Source: Tissierellia bacterium (GTDB taxonomy: Bacteria > Bacillota > Clostridia > Tissierellales > Peptoniphilaceae). Taken from it: a stretch of 64,000 nt of DNA. Under the pieces are notes generated by a model. It saw nothing but the letters and a program-made list of their open reading frames with translations. It made no database searches and was not told the origin of the DNA. Below are positions 9,440 through 18,441 of the stretch, in pieces; position 1 is the first letter of the stretch; each line of letters opens with the position of its first letter. The stretch spans positions 62,001 through 126,000 of the forward strand of contig JAUNLK010000003.1 of NCBI GenBank assembly GCA_030535395.1. Reading direction: 5' to 3'. A program made the position numbers and the translations under genes.

Positions 9440-9975
9440 GGCTGCCCCTTGATTTTCAGAGGCTGACCGCAGACCACCAGATACACCTCATCGGAGAGCT
9501 TCCCCAAAAACTGATTGACCCTCCCCTGGCTGTCCCGAAAGGCCCGGGTGAGGGGGTCCATGGGGACGGTGGCAGAGCCCACTTCATTGGTGACCAAATT
9601 GAGGTCTCGCCCCTCTTCCCTGGCCCGTTCAATGAGCCGGGAGAGCTCCCCCGTCACCTCCTCCTCCACCCTCTGGGCCCCCTCCTCCAGGGGCAGGGCC
9701 TGGTGGCGGAAGAAGTAGTTGCCAATCATATTGGTGATGTCGTCCAGGAGAATGGCGGAGTGGCCCTCTCCCAGGCCCTCCGCCAGCTTTTCATCGGCCT
9801 CCAATAGGCCCCAGGACTCCGGACGACGGATCTGGTGGAGGCGCACCCGCTCTCTCATTTCCCCGTCCTGGGGCTTGGAGGTGGCTATGTACAGGACATC
9901 GGGCCGGTCCTGAAAGAGCTCCTCCGCAAAGGTGGACTTGCCACTCCGGGCCCCACCGGTGATGAGGCGAATCAT
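9436..9975 (-). CDS. cobU: Adenosylcobinamide kinase / adenosylcobinamide-phosphate guanylyltransferase
   Basis: A 179-residue protein, the normal CobU length. The P-loop GGARSGKSTFAE lies at residues 7-18, and NLVTNEVGSATVP is the conserved motif near the catalytic region. The enzyme phosphorylates adenosylcobinamide and then transfers GMP from GTP to activate it for CobS. The gene overlaps cobT and cobS by 4 bases each. Confidence 0.96.
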   Translation of the reverse strand: MIRLITGGARSGKSTFAEELFQDRPDVLYIATSKPQDGEMRERVRLHQIRRPESWGLLEADEKLAEGLGEGHSAILLDDITNMIGNYFFRHQALPLEEGAQRVEEEVTGELSRLIERAREEGRDLNLVTNEVGSATVPMDPLTRAFRDSQGRVNQFLGKLSDEVYLVVCGQPLKIKGQP

Positions 9976-11066
9976 TGGGGATCGTCCATGTGGCGGATGT
10001 CCACCTGGAGCTTGACATCGATGCCCTGACTGTCGTAGCTGGCCATGGTCTCCATGCAGTGAATGGCCGCTTCCAGAATGAGGAAGGTAAAGGGACAGCC
10101 GCTCCCCTCGCCCAGGCGCATCCCCAGGGAAACCGGAGGACGAATGCCCATGGCCCCCAACAGGACCGGGGCGGCCTTCTCCCGGGAGAGGTGGGAGGCG
10201 AAGATATAGCCCTTGACCCGCTCATTGAGCTTTACGGCAATCATGGCGGCGCAGGAGGCAATGAGGCCGTCGATGACCACCCCCACTCGGTGCTTGGCTC
10301 CGGCCAGGTACACCCCCACCAGTCCGGCGATGTCCAGGCCCCCCACTTTGGCCAGAATTTCCAGGGGGCCGTCCTCGGGCTGGATGTGCTTTTTCACCCC
10401 CTCGGCCACCACCTTGACCTTTTTGGCGTACTGCTCTTCGTCGATGCCCGCGCCATAGCCCACACAGTCCTTGGCGGGGAAGCCTGTGAAGGCGTGGAGA
10501 ATGGCGCTGGAAGTGGTGGTATTGCCAATGCCCAGCTCCCCGGTGCCCAAAAGGTCGGCCCCGTTTTTAATGGCCTCCTCGGCCACTTCAATTCCCGCCT
10601 GTATGCCCGCAATGGCATCCTCCACCGTCATGGCGGGGCGGAGGTAGAAGTTTTCCGTGCCGGGGCGGACCTTCTTCTTCACCACCTCATCCACCAGGGG
10701 AATGTCCTCCCTCATGCCCACATCCACCACCACTACCTCGGCCTTGGCGTAGTCGGCCAGGGCACTGACCCCAGTGCCCCCGCCCACCATGGAATTGGCC
10801 AGAAGCTGGGTGAAATTTTGGGGGGAGGAGGCGATGTTCTCCTCCACCACCCCATTGTCGGCGCAGAAGACCAAAATGGACTTCTTGGTCACCTGGGGAA
10901 TCTTCCGCTGCTGTATCCCCGCCAGGCGAATGGACAGGCTCTCCAAGTCCCCCAGACTCCCCACCGGGTGGGTGAGGTGGTCCCAGTGGTCCCGGGCCAG
11001 ATCCATGTATTCCTCCGAGAGTTCCTCGATGCCTTGGATGTACTCATTTAACTCACTTCGGTTCAT
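9972..11066 (-). CDS. cobT: Nicotinate-nucleotide-dimethylbenzimidazole phosphoribosyltransferase
   Basis: A 364-residue protein with the family landmarks HLTHPVGSLGDLE, VFCADNGVVEENIASSP, LLGTGELGIGNTTTSSAI (phosphoribosyl-binding loop) and RLGEGSGCPF near the end. It forms alpha-ribazole phosphate from nicotinate mononucleotide and the lower-ligand base. The ATG at 11066 is preferred because GAGGAG lies immediately upstream; an ATG seven codons earlier has no clear ribosome binding site. The start overlaps the upstream cysteine-rich gene by 14 bases. Confidence 0.97.
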   Translation of the reverse strand: MNRSELNEYIQGIEELSEEYMDLARDHWDHLTHPVGSLGDLESLSIRLAGIQQRKIPQVTKKSILVFCADNGVVEENIASSPQNFTQLLANSMVGGGTGVSALADYAKAEVVVVDVGMREDIPLVDEVVKKKVRPGTENFYLRPAMTVEDAIAGIQAGIEVAEEAIKNGADLLGTGELGIGNTTTSSAILHAFTGFPAKDCVGYGAGIDEEQYAKKVKVVAEGVKKHIQPEDGPLEILAKVGGLDIAGLVGVYLAGAKHRVGVVIDGLIASCAAMIAVKLNERVKGYIFASHLSREKAAPVLLGAMGIRPPVSLGMRLGEGSGCPFTFLILEAAIHCMETMASYDSQGIDVKLQVDIRHMDDPQ

Positions 11067-11316
11067 TTGCTCCTCTTTTCTCATCATTGACTTTTTTTAT
11101 GACGCCAATGATGTAATCATATCCCCCTTCCGTGTGGGGAATGGTGCAATGGGTGCAGACCTTGACTCCATTTTTGTAGACGAATTTCCCCCCGCATTTT
11201 TCCTCTAAGAAATACAGGGGACAGTAGCAGAAGAGGCAGTTGAAGAATGTTCCCCGGGTCTGGTGGCAGGGGAAGTACTCACACTGCTCATTGGTGAAAT
11301 ACTTATAGTGCTCCAT
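11053..11316 (-). CDS. Cysteine-rich small-domain protein of the cobalamin operon
   Basis: An 87-residue protein with eight cysteines at residues 12, 17, 27, 30, 32, 41, 54 and 57 (CEYFPCH, CLFCYCPLYF, KCGG, VCTHCTIPH). The pattern matches the cysteine-rich small domain (PF04071 type), which is recurrently found in anaerobic cobalamin clusters and has no proven function; binding of zinc or an iron-sulfur cluster is likely from the cysteines. It is inserted between cbiJ and cobT with overlaps of 14 bases on each side, so it is co-translated with them. Cofactor handling or cobalt delivery would be speculation. Confidence 0.85.
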   Translation of the reverse strand: MEHYKYFTNEQCEYFPCHQTRGTFFNCLFCYCPLYFLEEKCGGKFVYKNGVKVCTHCTIPHTEGGYDYIIGVIKKVNDEKRGANEPK

Positions 11317-12040
11317 GGTGTTCCTCCAACCACTGGGCCAGCTCCTGAAAGCTCCCCACCCCCTCCTCCTCCTCTCGGGCGATAATGAGGGTGGTGAGGC
11401 CCAAATCCTCGGCGGCCCGGACCTTCTCATCCACGCCGCCCCCCTTGCCGGAGTCCTTGGTGACCAGCACCTGGGCGCCGGATTCCAAGAGCTGGAGGCG
11501 GTTCATCTCATAGGAGAAGGGCCCCAGCATGCAGATGAGATCTCTCAGGGCCACACCGGCTGTGTGGGCCCTTTCAATGGAACTCACTGAGGGGAGGATG
11601 CGGTGGATGAAGCGCCGGTCCTTCTTGATGGCCTCCAAGTCAAAAATGCCATTGACCCCCGTGGTGAAGAAGAAGGTCTTCTCCTCCGAGGCCTCAATCC
11701 AGCGGAGGGCCTCCTGAAAGCTTTCCACCACCGTGCCCTTCTGGGGGGCAGAGGGGGGCCGGAGATAGCGCACATAGGCTACCCCCGCCACCTCCGCCGC
11801 CCTCTGGGCCTCCTGGGTGACAATTTTTGCAAAGGGATGGCTCATATCGATGATGTGGCTAATGGACCACTGATGGATGAAGTCCACCATTTCCTGGCCA
11901 CTCATGCGGCCCACCTGGACCCGGGCCCCGGGGAGAAATTCCAGGCCGTCCTCTGTGGCCACAGTGAAGATGTACTGGGACAGGTCCACCTGCCGGGCCA
12001 GGGCGGTGGCATCCACCGTGCCCCCTATGACCCACTTCAC
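11303..12040 (-). CDS. cbiJ: Cobalt-precorrin-6A reductase
   Basis: A 245-residue CobK/CbiJ-family protein. It begins KWVIGGTVDATALARQV (nucleotide-binding N-terminus), has IIDMSHPFAKIVTQEAQRA and a C-terminal VLVTKDSGKGGGVDEKVRAAEDL, the conserved signature. It reduces cobalt-precorrin-6A to 6B with NAD(P)H. It overlaps cbiH by 4 bases. Confidence 0.94.
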   Translation of the reverse strand: MKWVIGGTVDATALARQVDLSQYIFTVATEDGLEFLPGARVQVGRMSGQEMVDFIHQWSISHIIDMSHPFAKIVTQEAQRAAEVAGVAYVRYLRPPSAPQKGTVVESFQEALRWIEASEEKTFFFTTGVNGIFDLEAIKKDRRFIHRILPSVSSIERAHTAGVALRDLICMLGPFSYEMNRLQLLESGAQVLVTKDSGKGGGVDEKVRAAEDLGLTTLIIAREEEEGVGSFQELAQWLEEHHGAL

Positions 12041-12768
12041 TTGTTTTCGTAGCCCCGGGGAGTGACCATGTGGCCGTCCACCACCTGGGTCTGGGAATTG
12101 CCGATGATGACCATGCTCATCATGTCCACTTCCTCAATGGGGAGGCTGTCCAGTGTGTGAATGGAGACCTCCTGGCCCTCCCGGAGGGCATTTTTCACCA
12201 GACCCACGGGGCGGTCTCCGGGCACGCCCTCTCCCCTAATGAGCTCAATGACCCGCTCCAGGTGGTGGGGTCTGCCCTTGCTTCTGGGATTGTAGAGGGT
12301 GATGACAAAGTCCCCCTGGGCGGCCAGGCGGGCCCGCTTTTCAATGAGCTCCATGGGGGTCAGGAGATCCGAGAGGCTCAGGCAGGCAAAATCGTGCATA
12401 ATGGGGGCCCCCAAGAGGGATGCGGCGGCGAAATTGGCGCTGATCCCCGGAATCACCTCAATGTCCACGTCCTTTCCCTCGGCCAGTTGATAGATGGGCC
12501 CTGCCATGCCGTAGAGCCCCGCATCCCCCGTGGAGACAATGGCGGTGTCCTTCCCGGACTCCGCCAGGGCGATGGCCTCCTTGCAGCGCTCAATTTCCCC
12601 CTTCATTCCCGTGGAGACCAGTTCCTTCCCAGGGAGATACTCCTCGATGTATTCCAAATAGGGGGTGTAGCCTACAATTGCAGTGACTTCCCTCAAAGCC
12701 TCGTCCATCCGCCGGGTGAAATAGAGGGAACTCCCGGGGCCAATGCCAATGACGTACAATTTTGCCAT
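12037..12768 (-). CDS. cbiH: Cobalt-precorrin-3B C17-methyltransferase
   Basis: A 243-residue SAM-dependent tetrapyrrole methylase starting KLYVIGIGPGSSLYFTRRM. It has VGYTPYLEYIEEYLPG, IVSTGDAGLYGMAGPIYQL and VIPGISANFAAASLLGAP, the pattern characteristic of CobJ/CbiH. It methylates C17 with ring contraction in the anaerobic pathway. It is about 240 residues, so it is a plain CbiH without a fused domain. It lies 13 bases downstream of cbiG. Confidence 0.95.
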   Translation of the reverse strand: MAKLYVIGIGPGSSLYFTRRMDEALREVTAIVGYTPYLEYIEEYLPGKELVSTGMKGEIERCKEAIALAESGKDTAIVSTGDAGLYGMAGPIYQLAEGKDVDIEVIPGISANFAAASLLGAPIMHDFACLSLSDLLTPMELIEKRARLAAQGDFVITLYNPRSKGRPHHLERVIELIRGEGVPGDRPVGLVKNALREGQEVSIHTLDSLPIEEVDMMSMVIIGNSQTQVVDGHMVTPRGYENK

Positions 12769-12781
12769 AATTTCTCCAAAT

Positions 12782-13789
12782 CTATTCTAGCGGCGCCTCT
12801 GCCTCTCGGGTAATGGAGAGGGTGAAGCCTCCGCGGGCTGCTTTTTCCACTATGAGTTCTCCCCCCAATTTTAGGGCGGAGGTCCCCGATACAGAGCCCA
12901 CCCCCACGGTCTTTCTCACAAATTCTGAGACTTCCAGGCCATCCTCTAGGGGAGCCAGTTCCTCCGGGGGGAAGGTGTAAAAGGGGAGTTGGTACTTTTG
13001 GGAGAGGGCCAGTAGGGCCCCCTCCTCTTTTTTTACATCGATGGAGGCCATGTCTTTGATGCTCAAAATGGAGAGATCCGCCTCCAAAAGGGTCTCCTCC
13101 AAGAGGGCCGAGAGTTCCGGGAAGGGGGCATCTTTCCTGGCCCCCAGGCCCAAGTGAAGATTCTTGGGCTTGAGATGGGCCGAGGCATGAGCGCCCCGCT
13201 GGGAGATTCGGCTGCTCACCACAATGCTGTAGTCCCACTCCAGGGCCTCCTCCATGGAAGAGACCCGCTTGAGCTGGGGATAGTCCGGAGTGGCGGGAAG
13301 CTCCGAGTAAAAGGCCACGGGCTTTCCATCCACCATGGCGGTGGCCACGGCCGTGAGCTCGGAGAGCCTTTCAATGGCATAGCCCTGGGCCCGTGCAAAG
13401 AGATCCAGAGACTGAAAGCCCCGGCTCTCCGATGCCGTGGTAATGACGGGCACCGCCCCAATGGACTGGGCGATCTCCCGGGCCAGCTCATTGGCGCCCC
13501 CCAAGTGGCCACTGAGGACCGAGATGACAAATTCCCCGCTGTCATTGACCGTGCAGACGGCGGGGTCCCTGTCCTTTCCCTGAAGGTGGGGGGCAATGTA
13601 GCGAACGGTGATCCCCACGGAGCCTATGAAGAGAAAGCCGTCGTAGCGGCCCCAGAGCTTTCCAAAGTCCTCCCGGCCCACGGGCCGGCCCAGGGATCTG
13701 CCGTAGAGCTCCCAGCCCTCCCTGCCGGCCGCCAGCCTCTCTCCCAGGGCCCTCCCCCGCTCCGAAAAGGTGAGAAGGGCGATTTTCAT
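12782..13789 (-). CDS. cbiG: Cobalt-precorrin-5A hydrolase
   Basis: A 335-residue protein of normal CbiG length. The N-terminal domain contains FLFIGSVGITVRYIAPHL and GEFVISVLSGHLGGANELA, the typical CbiG motif. The C-terminal domain has GLGARKDAPFPEL and VGVGSVSGTSALKL. CbiG opens the lactone ring of cobalt-precorrin-5A and releases acetaldehyde, a step specific to the oxygen-independent pathway. It overlaps cbiF by 4 bases. Confidence 0.95.
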   Translation of the reverse strand: MKIALLTFSERGRALGERLAAGREGWELYGRSLGRPVGREDFGKLWGRYDGFLFIGSVGITVRYIAPHLQGKDRDPAVCTVNDSGEFVISVLSGHLGGANELAREIAQSIGAVPVITTASESRGFQSLDLFARAQGYAIERLSELTAVATAMVDGKPVAFYSELPATPDYPQLKRVSSMEEALEWDYSIVVSSRISQRGAHASAHLKPKNLHLGLGARKDAPFPELSALLEETLLEADLSILSIKDMASIDVKKEEGALLALSQKYQLPFYTFPPEELAPLEDGLEVSEFVRKTVGVGSVSGTSALKLGGELIVEKAARGGFTLSITREAEAPLE

Positions 13790-14541
13790 TCCGTCCCCTG
13801 ACGGTACTCCGTGGTGAAACTGGGGTCGTAGAGCTTGGAGAGATCGTAGGCCGAATCCAGGAAGGGGCCCACCAAAATTTGGGCCTGCTTTACGATCTTT
13901 TCATCTCGAACCTTCTGGGTGATGTCCCTCAAGGTGCCCAGGACCCGCTTCTCATCGGGCCAGGTGGCCCGGTAGATGACGGCAATGGGCACATCCCAGG
14001 AGCCATAGCCCTCGGCCAGCTCCTCAGTGAGCTCGGCCAGACTCCCCACGGAGAGGAAAATGGCCATGGAGGCCCCGTGACGGGCGAGATCCGTGATGTT
14101 CTCCCGGCCGGGGACGGGGGTCCTGCCGGCCCTCCGGGTGATGATCACCGTCTGGGAGACCCCGGGGAGGGTGAATTCGTGTTCAATGGCGGCGGCGGCA
14201 GCGGTGAAGCTGCTCACTCCGGGCACCACCTCAAAGGCGATGCCGTCCTCTTTGAGGGCGTCCATCTGCTCTTGAATTGCCCCGTAAATACTAGGGTCCC
14301 CGGTGTGGAGGCGGACGGTGTCCAGGCCCTTCGCCTCCGCCTCTCTCATCACGGAGAGGACCTCGTCCAGGGTCATCTTGGCGGAATTGTAAAACTGGGC
14401 ATCCTCCCTGCAAACGGCCAGATGCTCCTCGGAGACCAGACTCCCGGCATAGATGACCACATCGGCCCCCTCCATGAGTCTTCTTCCCTTAACGGTGATG
14501 AGGTCCACATCTCCGGGACCCGCACCTACAAAATGTATCAT
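13786..14541 (-). CDS. cbiF: Cobalt-precorrin-4 C11-methyltransferase
   Basis: A 251-residue tetrapyrrole methylase beginning MIHFVGAGPGDVDLITVKG, with VVIYAGSLVSEEHL, LHTGDPSIYGAIQEQMD and VVPGVSSFTAAAAAIEHEFTLP, all typical of CbiF/CobM. It adds the C11 methyl group using S-adenosylmethionine. It follows cbiT with a 4-base gap. Confidence 0.96.
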   Translation of the reverse strand: MIHFVGAGPGDVDLITVKGRRLMEGADVVIYAGSLVSEEHLAVCREDAQFYNSAKMTLDEVLSVMREAEAKGLDTVRLHTGDPSIYGAIQEQMDALKEDGIAFEVVPGVSSFTAAAAAIEHEFTLPGVSQTVIITRRAGRTPVPGRENITDLARHGASMAIFLSVGSLAELTEELAEGYGSWDVPIAVIYRATWPDEKRVLGTLRDITQKVRDEKIVKQAQILVGPFLDSAYDLSKLYDPSFTTEYRQGTE

Positions 14542-14545
14542 GTCG

Positions 14546-15118
14546 CTACTCCTTGTCCTCTGTATCCCGGGGGGCGCTCAGGGTCCCCCCAATCATAAAG
14601 ATGGGATTCTGCCCCCGGAGGATTCCCAGCCAATCCTCATTGGCCACGGTGATCACACTCAGGGAGATCTGGGAGAAATTTTCCTCCAGCTCCTCTTTGA
14701 ATTTGGCCCCATTTTTCATGGTGACAAAATTCCCCACCAGTCTGCCTCCGGGACTCAGGTGGTCCTTGGCATAGGCCACCAGCTCCCTTAAAGTTCCCTT
14801 GCTGCCTCCGATGAAGATCCCATCGAAAGTTTCATCGGGGAGCTCCTGGGGGGCCTTTCCCTCAATAACCCTGAGCTTGAGGCCCAAGTTCTTGGCATTT
14901 TCCTCAATGAGTTCCACGCCCTCCCCATTCACCTCAATGGCCGTCACCTCGGCCCCCATGGCCGCGGCCTGAAGGGAGATGCTCCCGGTGCCGGCGCCGA
15001 TGTCCAAAAACCGAAAGCCCGGCTCAATATCGTAATTGGCCAGGGTGAGGATCCGCACTTCCTTTTTGGTCATGGGGACTTTTCCCCGAATCAATTCTTC
15101 GTCTTCAATCCATTTCAA
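14546..15118 (-). CDS. cbiT: Cobalt-precorrin-6B C15-methyltransferase (decarboxylating)
   Basis: A 190-residue class I methyltransferase. The early block GKVPMTKKEVRILTL is the CbiT substrate region, followed by the SAM motif LDIGAGTGSISLQAA and the later FIGGSKGTLRELV. It methylates C15 and decarboxylates the C12 acetate. Here cbiT and cbiE are separate, overlapping genes rather than a fused CobL. Confidence 0.95.
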   Translation of the reverse strand: MKWIEDEELIRGKVPMTKKEVRILTLANYDIEPGFRFLDIGAGTGSISLQAAAMGAEVTAIEVNGEGVELIEENAKNLGLKLRVIEGKAPQELPDETFDGIFIGGSKGTLRELVAYAKDHLSPGGRLVGNFVTMKNGAKFKEELEENFSQISLSVITVANEDWLGILRGQNPIFMIGGTLSAPRDTEDKE

Positions 15119-15704
15119 TTTGTATCACCACCACTGCCAAGGTCACATCCCCCTCGAAGGTCTCCCCAATGGGCTTCTTTTGAATTCGCTCCTTGGGATA
15201 GCTCAGATCACTCCCCGTGATGATGCTGCCTCGAGCCCCGGCCTCCTTGAGGGCCAGGGAGAGGGCATTGGGGCTGTGGTTGGCATCCACCAGGCCCACG
15301 GAGAGGGGGTATTTTAAAATTTCCTCGATGATCATTTCCCTGCCGTGGACGGAGAAGAGATGGGCATTCTGCCAGGGAATTTGGGTCTTGGCCATGAGGT
15401 ACTGAAAGCTACTGAGGCCGGGGAGGACCTCATCCACAGGGACCCCCATGCGCTTTAAGAAGTCCACAATGCCGTAAAAGAGGGGATCTCCACTGGCCAG
15501 AACCACCGTGTGGCCCCGGGGCGCTTCCAAGAGCTCCAGGATCTCGGCCACTTTGGCGGTGACCACCACATCCTCCCTCAGCTCGGCGATGCTCTCGGAG
15601 ACCCTGCCAAAGGCGATGACCTCATCGGCCTCTAGGATTCGGTCCCGGACGGCCAGGGTCATGTACTCCGGGCTTCCGGGGCCCACCCCTGCAACGGTAA
15701 TCAT
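15105..15704 (-). CDS. cbiE: Cobalt-precorrin-7 C5-methyltransferase
   Basis: A 199-residue methylase beginning ITVAGVGPGSPEYMTL, with VVLASGDPLFYGIVDFLKR and EVLPGLSSFQYLMAK, the pattern of CbiE. It catalyses C5 methylation and works with CbiT. It overlaps cbiT by 14 bases and cbiD by 4. Confidence 0.95.
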   Translation of the reverse strand: MITVAGVGPGSPEYMTLAVRDRILEADEVIAFGRVSESIAELREDVVVTAKVAEILELLEAPRGHTVVLASGDPLFYGIVDFLKRMGVPVDEVLPGLSSFQYLMAKTQIPWQNAHLFSVHGREMIIEEILKYPLSVGLVDANHSPNALSLALKEAGARGSIITGSDLSYPKERIQKKPIGETFEGDVTLAVVVIQIEMD

Positions 15705-16780
15705 TTCTCCTCCCCCTTTCCCATCATATCCGTCATGCTGTAGATGGCGGCGCGAATAGCCACATCTCTTCGGACGTATTTTTTAATTCGCTCCTCCACC
15801 CCCCGACTCATGGCCGTGAGGAGCCTCTCGCCATAGCCCGCCTCCCGGACCAATTTCAGGGCCTCCTCCGCCGTCAGGACCCCATCCACCGCCTCAATGA
15901 GGGCCATGGGGGCCCCCAGAAAGACCAGATAGTAGACAAAGGCCTCCATGCGGGTGTCGCTCACTGCCGAGTGGGTGTTGAAGATGCCCACACTCAATTT
16001 GCTCATTTTGCCAATGTGGCCCGAGACATGGATGGTTTCAAAGCCTTTGTTGGCGGCGTAGCGGAGGCCGTCGCCGAAGTAATTGCTCACTTCCACAATG
16101 GGGGCGTCGTTCCCCGAGGCCTCCGCCCAGCGGTGGCCGTAGTTCCCCGGGGTCAGGTGAATGGCGCGGAAGCCCTGGTCGTAAAATTTATCCATGGCCA
16201 GGGTCATGGTGGCCACATAGGCGTCCTTGCTCATGGGATAGACAATCCCCCGGGTCCCTAAAATGGAGATGCCCCCCTCAATGCCCAAGAAGGGATTGAA
16301 GGTCTTTTTGGCGATTTCCACTCCCTCCGGGGCGGAGATGATGCAGCGAATCCCACTCCCCCGGTGCTCCTCCAGGAGTTTCATCAGTCGCTCCTTGGGC
16401 TTGGGATTGATGGCCGCCTCCCCGATGGCCCCAAAGAGGCCCTTCTGGCGAATGCGGCCGATGCCCTCGCCCCCGTCCAGGGTGATCTCACCGTCTCCGG
16501 TGAAGGTGACTTCACTGTAGATGCGAATGCCGTGGGTGTCGTCGGGATCGTCCCCGGCGTCCTTGACAATGGAGTAGGTGGCGGTGTTTTCACTCCGCCC
16601 CTCTTCGCTCACCTCCAGCTCCAGGGTGTAGCCGTCGGCCTCCAGTACGACTTCCGAGACGGGCTTTCCCCTTTCCAATGCCTCAATGGCCGCCGTGGTG
16701 GCAGCCAGGGCACAGGTCCCCGTGGTGAAGCCCAGGCGCATCTTCTGGCCGTCCACCACCTGATAGGCCTCAAAGCTCAT
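15701..16780 (-). CDS. cbiD: Cobalt-precorrin-5B C1-methyltransferase
   Basis: A 359-residue CbiD-family protein: KMRLGFTTGTCALAATTAA at the N-terminus, then DAGDDPDDTHG, GEAAINPKPKERL and LTPGNYGHRW, all conserved in the family. CbiD is specific to the anaerobic route and unrelated to the other methylases. It overlaps both neighbours by 4 bases. Confidence 0.97.
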   Translation of the reverse strand: MSFEAYQVVDGQKMRLGFTTGTCALAATTAAIEALERGKPVSEVVLEADGYTLELEVSEEGRSENTATYSIVKDAGDDPDDTHGIRIYSEVTFTGDGEITLDGGEGIGRIRQKGLFGAIGEAAINPKPKERLMKLLEEHRGSGIRCIISAPEGVEIAKKTFNPFLGIEGGISILGTRGIVYPMSKDAYVATMTLAMDKFYDQGFRAIHLTPGNYGHRWAEASGNDAPIVEVSNYFGDGLRYAANKGFETIHVSGHIGKMSKLSVGIFNTHSAVSDTRMEAFVYYLVFLGAPMALIEAVDGVLTAEEALKLVREAGYGERLLTAMSRGVEERIKKYVRRDVAIRAAIYSMTDMMGKGEEK

Positions 16781-17397
16781 CGGGGGAAGACCTCATAGAG
16801 GAGGGCGTTGACCACGCTGGCCGCCACATTGCTCCCCCCCTTGGTCCCCACGGTGCGAATGTAGGGGAGCTCAGTTTCAGCTATGGCATCCTTGCTCTCG
16901 GCAGCTCCCACAAAGCCCACGGGGGTGGCCACGATGAAATCCGGGGTGACTGCCCCCTCCTCCACCAGTTCCAGGAGGCGGAAGAGGGCCGTGGGGGCAT
17001 TGCCAATGACAAAGGCCGTGCAGCCCCTCTTGATCCCCTCCTCCAGGGCCACAATGGAGCGGGTGGTCTCCCGTTCCTTGGCAAGTTTTGCCACCTCAGG
17101 ATCGCTGACCAGGGTCAGGAGTTCGCTGCCGCTCTTTTGAAGGGCTGCTTTGTTGATCCCCTGATTGCCCATATTGGTGTCGGTGTAGATCTTAATGCCC
17201 CTCTTCAGGGCCTCCTTGGCCCCCTCCAAAAAGGAGGGGTGAATGTCGATGATGTGGCGGTACTCCGGATCCCCGGTGGTGTGGATCATTCTCCGAACTA
17301 CGGGGAGCTCCTCCTCGGTAAAGGACACATCGTCCAAGTAGCCATCAATGATGTCCATGGATTTATTTTCTATGGTCATGGGTTTTTTTTCGTACAT
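16777..17397 (-). CDS. cbiC: Cobalt-precorrin-8 methylmutase
   Basis: A 206-residue protein of normal size with RRMIHTTGDPEYRHII near the N-terminus (including the conserved catalytic His region), YTDTNMGNQGINK, FVIGNAPTALFRLLEL and PVGFVGAAESKDAI. It moves the C11 methyl group to C12 to yield cobyrinate. The ATG at 17397 follows GGAGGGTAAC. Confidence 0.97.
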   Translation of the reverse strand: MYEKKPMTIENKSMDIIDGYLDDVSFTEEELPVVRRMIHTTGDPEYRHIIDIHPSFLEGAKEALKRGIKIYTDTNMGNQGINKAALQKSGSELLTLVSDPEVAKLAKERETTRSIVALEEGIKRGCTAFVIGNAPTALFRLLELVEEGAVTPDFIVATPVGFVGAAESKDAIAETELPYIRTVGTKGGSNVAASVVNALLYEVFPR

Positions 17398-17406
17398 GTT
17401 ACCCTC

Positions 17407-18438
17407 CTATTTCTCTCTCTCGGTGAATAGTTCTTCCATGGCTCCTATGAGGATGCCATTGTCGTGGGCGGCCCGAACGGCGATGCGGAAAAATCCCTCC
17501 CCCAGGCCCCGGTAGTTGTCGCATTTTCGAATGAGGATGCCCCGCTCCAAGAGGCCCCGGTAGATCTCCTCCACCGTAAGCTGCCGGGTCTTTATGAGGA
17601 GATAATTGGCCTGGGAGTCGTAGACCTGAAGGCCCAGCTCCTCCATGGCGGCCTTCAGGCGGGCCCGCTCTTTGGCCACGTAGTTACGGGTGTCCTCAAA
17701 AAATTTTTCCTGGTGACAAGCGAGCTGGCCCACTTCATCGGCCAAGGTATTGATTCGCCAGGGGAGGAGCCGCTGGGAGAGGAGCTCCGCCCGCTCCCTC
17801 TCAGTGAAGCCATAGCCCAGGCGAATGCCGGGGAGGCCGAAGATCTTAGTGGCCCCTCGGCAGACCAGGAGGGGATAGTCTTCAATGTAGTCGATGGCAT
17901 TGTAGTCCACGGGGGTGAACTCCACAAAGGCCTCATCCAAGAGGAGGAGGCCCCCCTGGCTCTTCACCGCTTTCAAAAGGGCGAGGAGCTCCTCCTGACT
18001 CAGGGTGTAGCCCGTGGGATTGTTGGGGCTCGCCAGGACAAGGAGGGCCCCGGGCTTCAGGGCCTCCTCCACTGCCGAAACATCCAGGTGGAAGGGCTCC
18101 TCCATGACCACATGGGTCATGTCCATTCCCCGGATTCTCCCCCGCTCCTCATACTCCGAGAAGCCCGGGTGGACCAGGACCATGGAGGAGGCCAGGGCCA
18201 TGGCCCCATCCAGGATGTCCACCACTCCATTACCCACCACCACCTCCTGGGGGCTCACCCCGCCGTAGGTGGCCAGGGCCTCTCTCAGGGCCCTGTACTG
18301 GAGATCGGGATAGCGGTGGGTGTGCTTCAGCCCCTCCTCCATGGCACGGACCATCTCCGGGGGAATCCCCAGGGGATTGATATTGCTGGAAAAATCATAT
18401 TGGACCTGGGGGTGGCTGTAGATATCGCCGCCGTGCAT
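17407..18438 (-). CDS. cobD: L-threonine-O-3-phosphate decarboxylase (PLP-dependent, class I/II aminotransferase fold)
   Basis: A 343-residue protein beginning MHGGDIYSHPQVQYDFSSNINPLG, the start typical of Salmonella-type CobD. It has LASPNNPTGY, LLLDEAFVEF and ATKIFGLPGIRLGYG, where the lysine should hold PLP. It makes (R)-1-aminopropan-2-ol phosphate for the nucleotide loop. Histidinol-phosphate aminotransferase is the main alternative by homology, but the operon position and N-terminus favour CobD. It lies 3 bases after cbiL. Confidence 0.92.
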   Translation of the reverse strand: MHGGDIYSHPQVQYDFSSNINPLGIPPEMVRAMEEGLKHTHRYPDLQYRALREALATYGGVSPQEVVVGNGVVDILDGAMALASSMVLVHPGFSEYEERGRIRGMDMTHVVMEEPFHLDVSAVEEALKPGALLVLASPNNPTGYTLSQEELLALLKAVKSQGGLLLLDEAFVEFTPVDYNAIDYIEDYPLLVCRGATKIFGLPGIRLGYGFTERERAELLSQRLLPWRINTLADEVGQLACHQEKFFEDTRNYVAKERARLKAAMEELGLQVYDSQANYLLIKTRQLTVEEIYRGLLERGILIRKCDNYRGLGEGFFRIAVRAAHDNGILIGAMEELFTEREK

Positions 18439-18441
18439 GGC

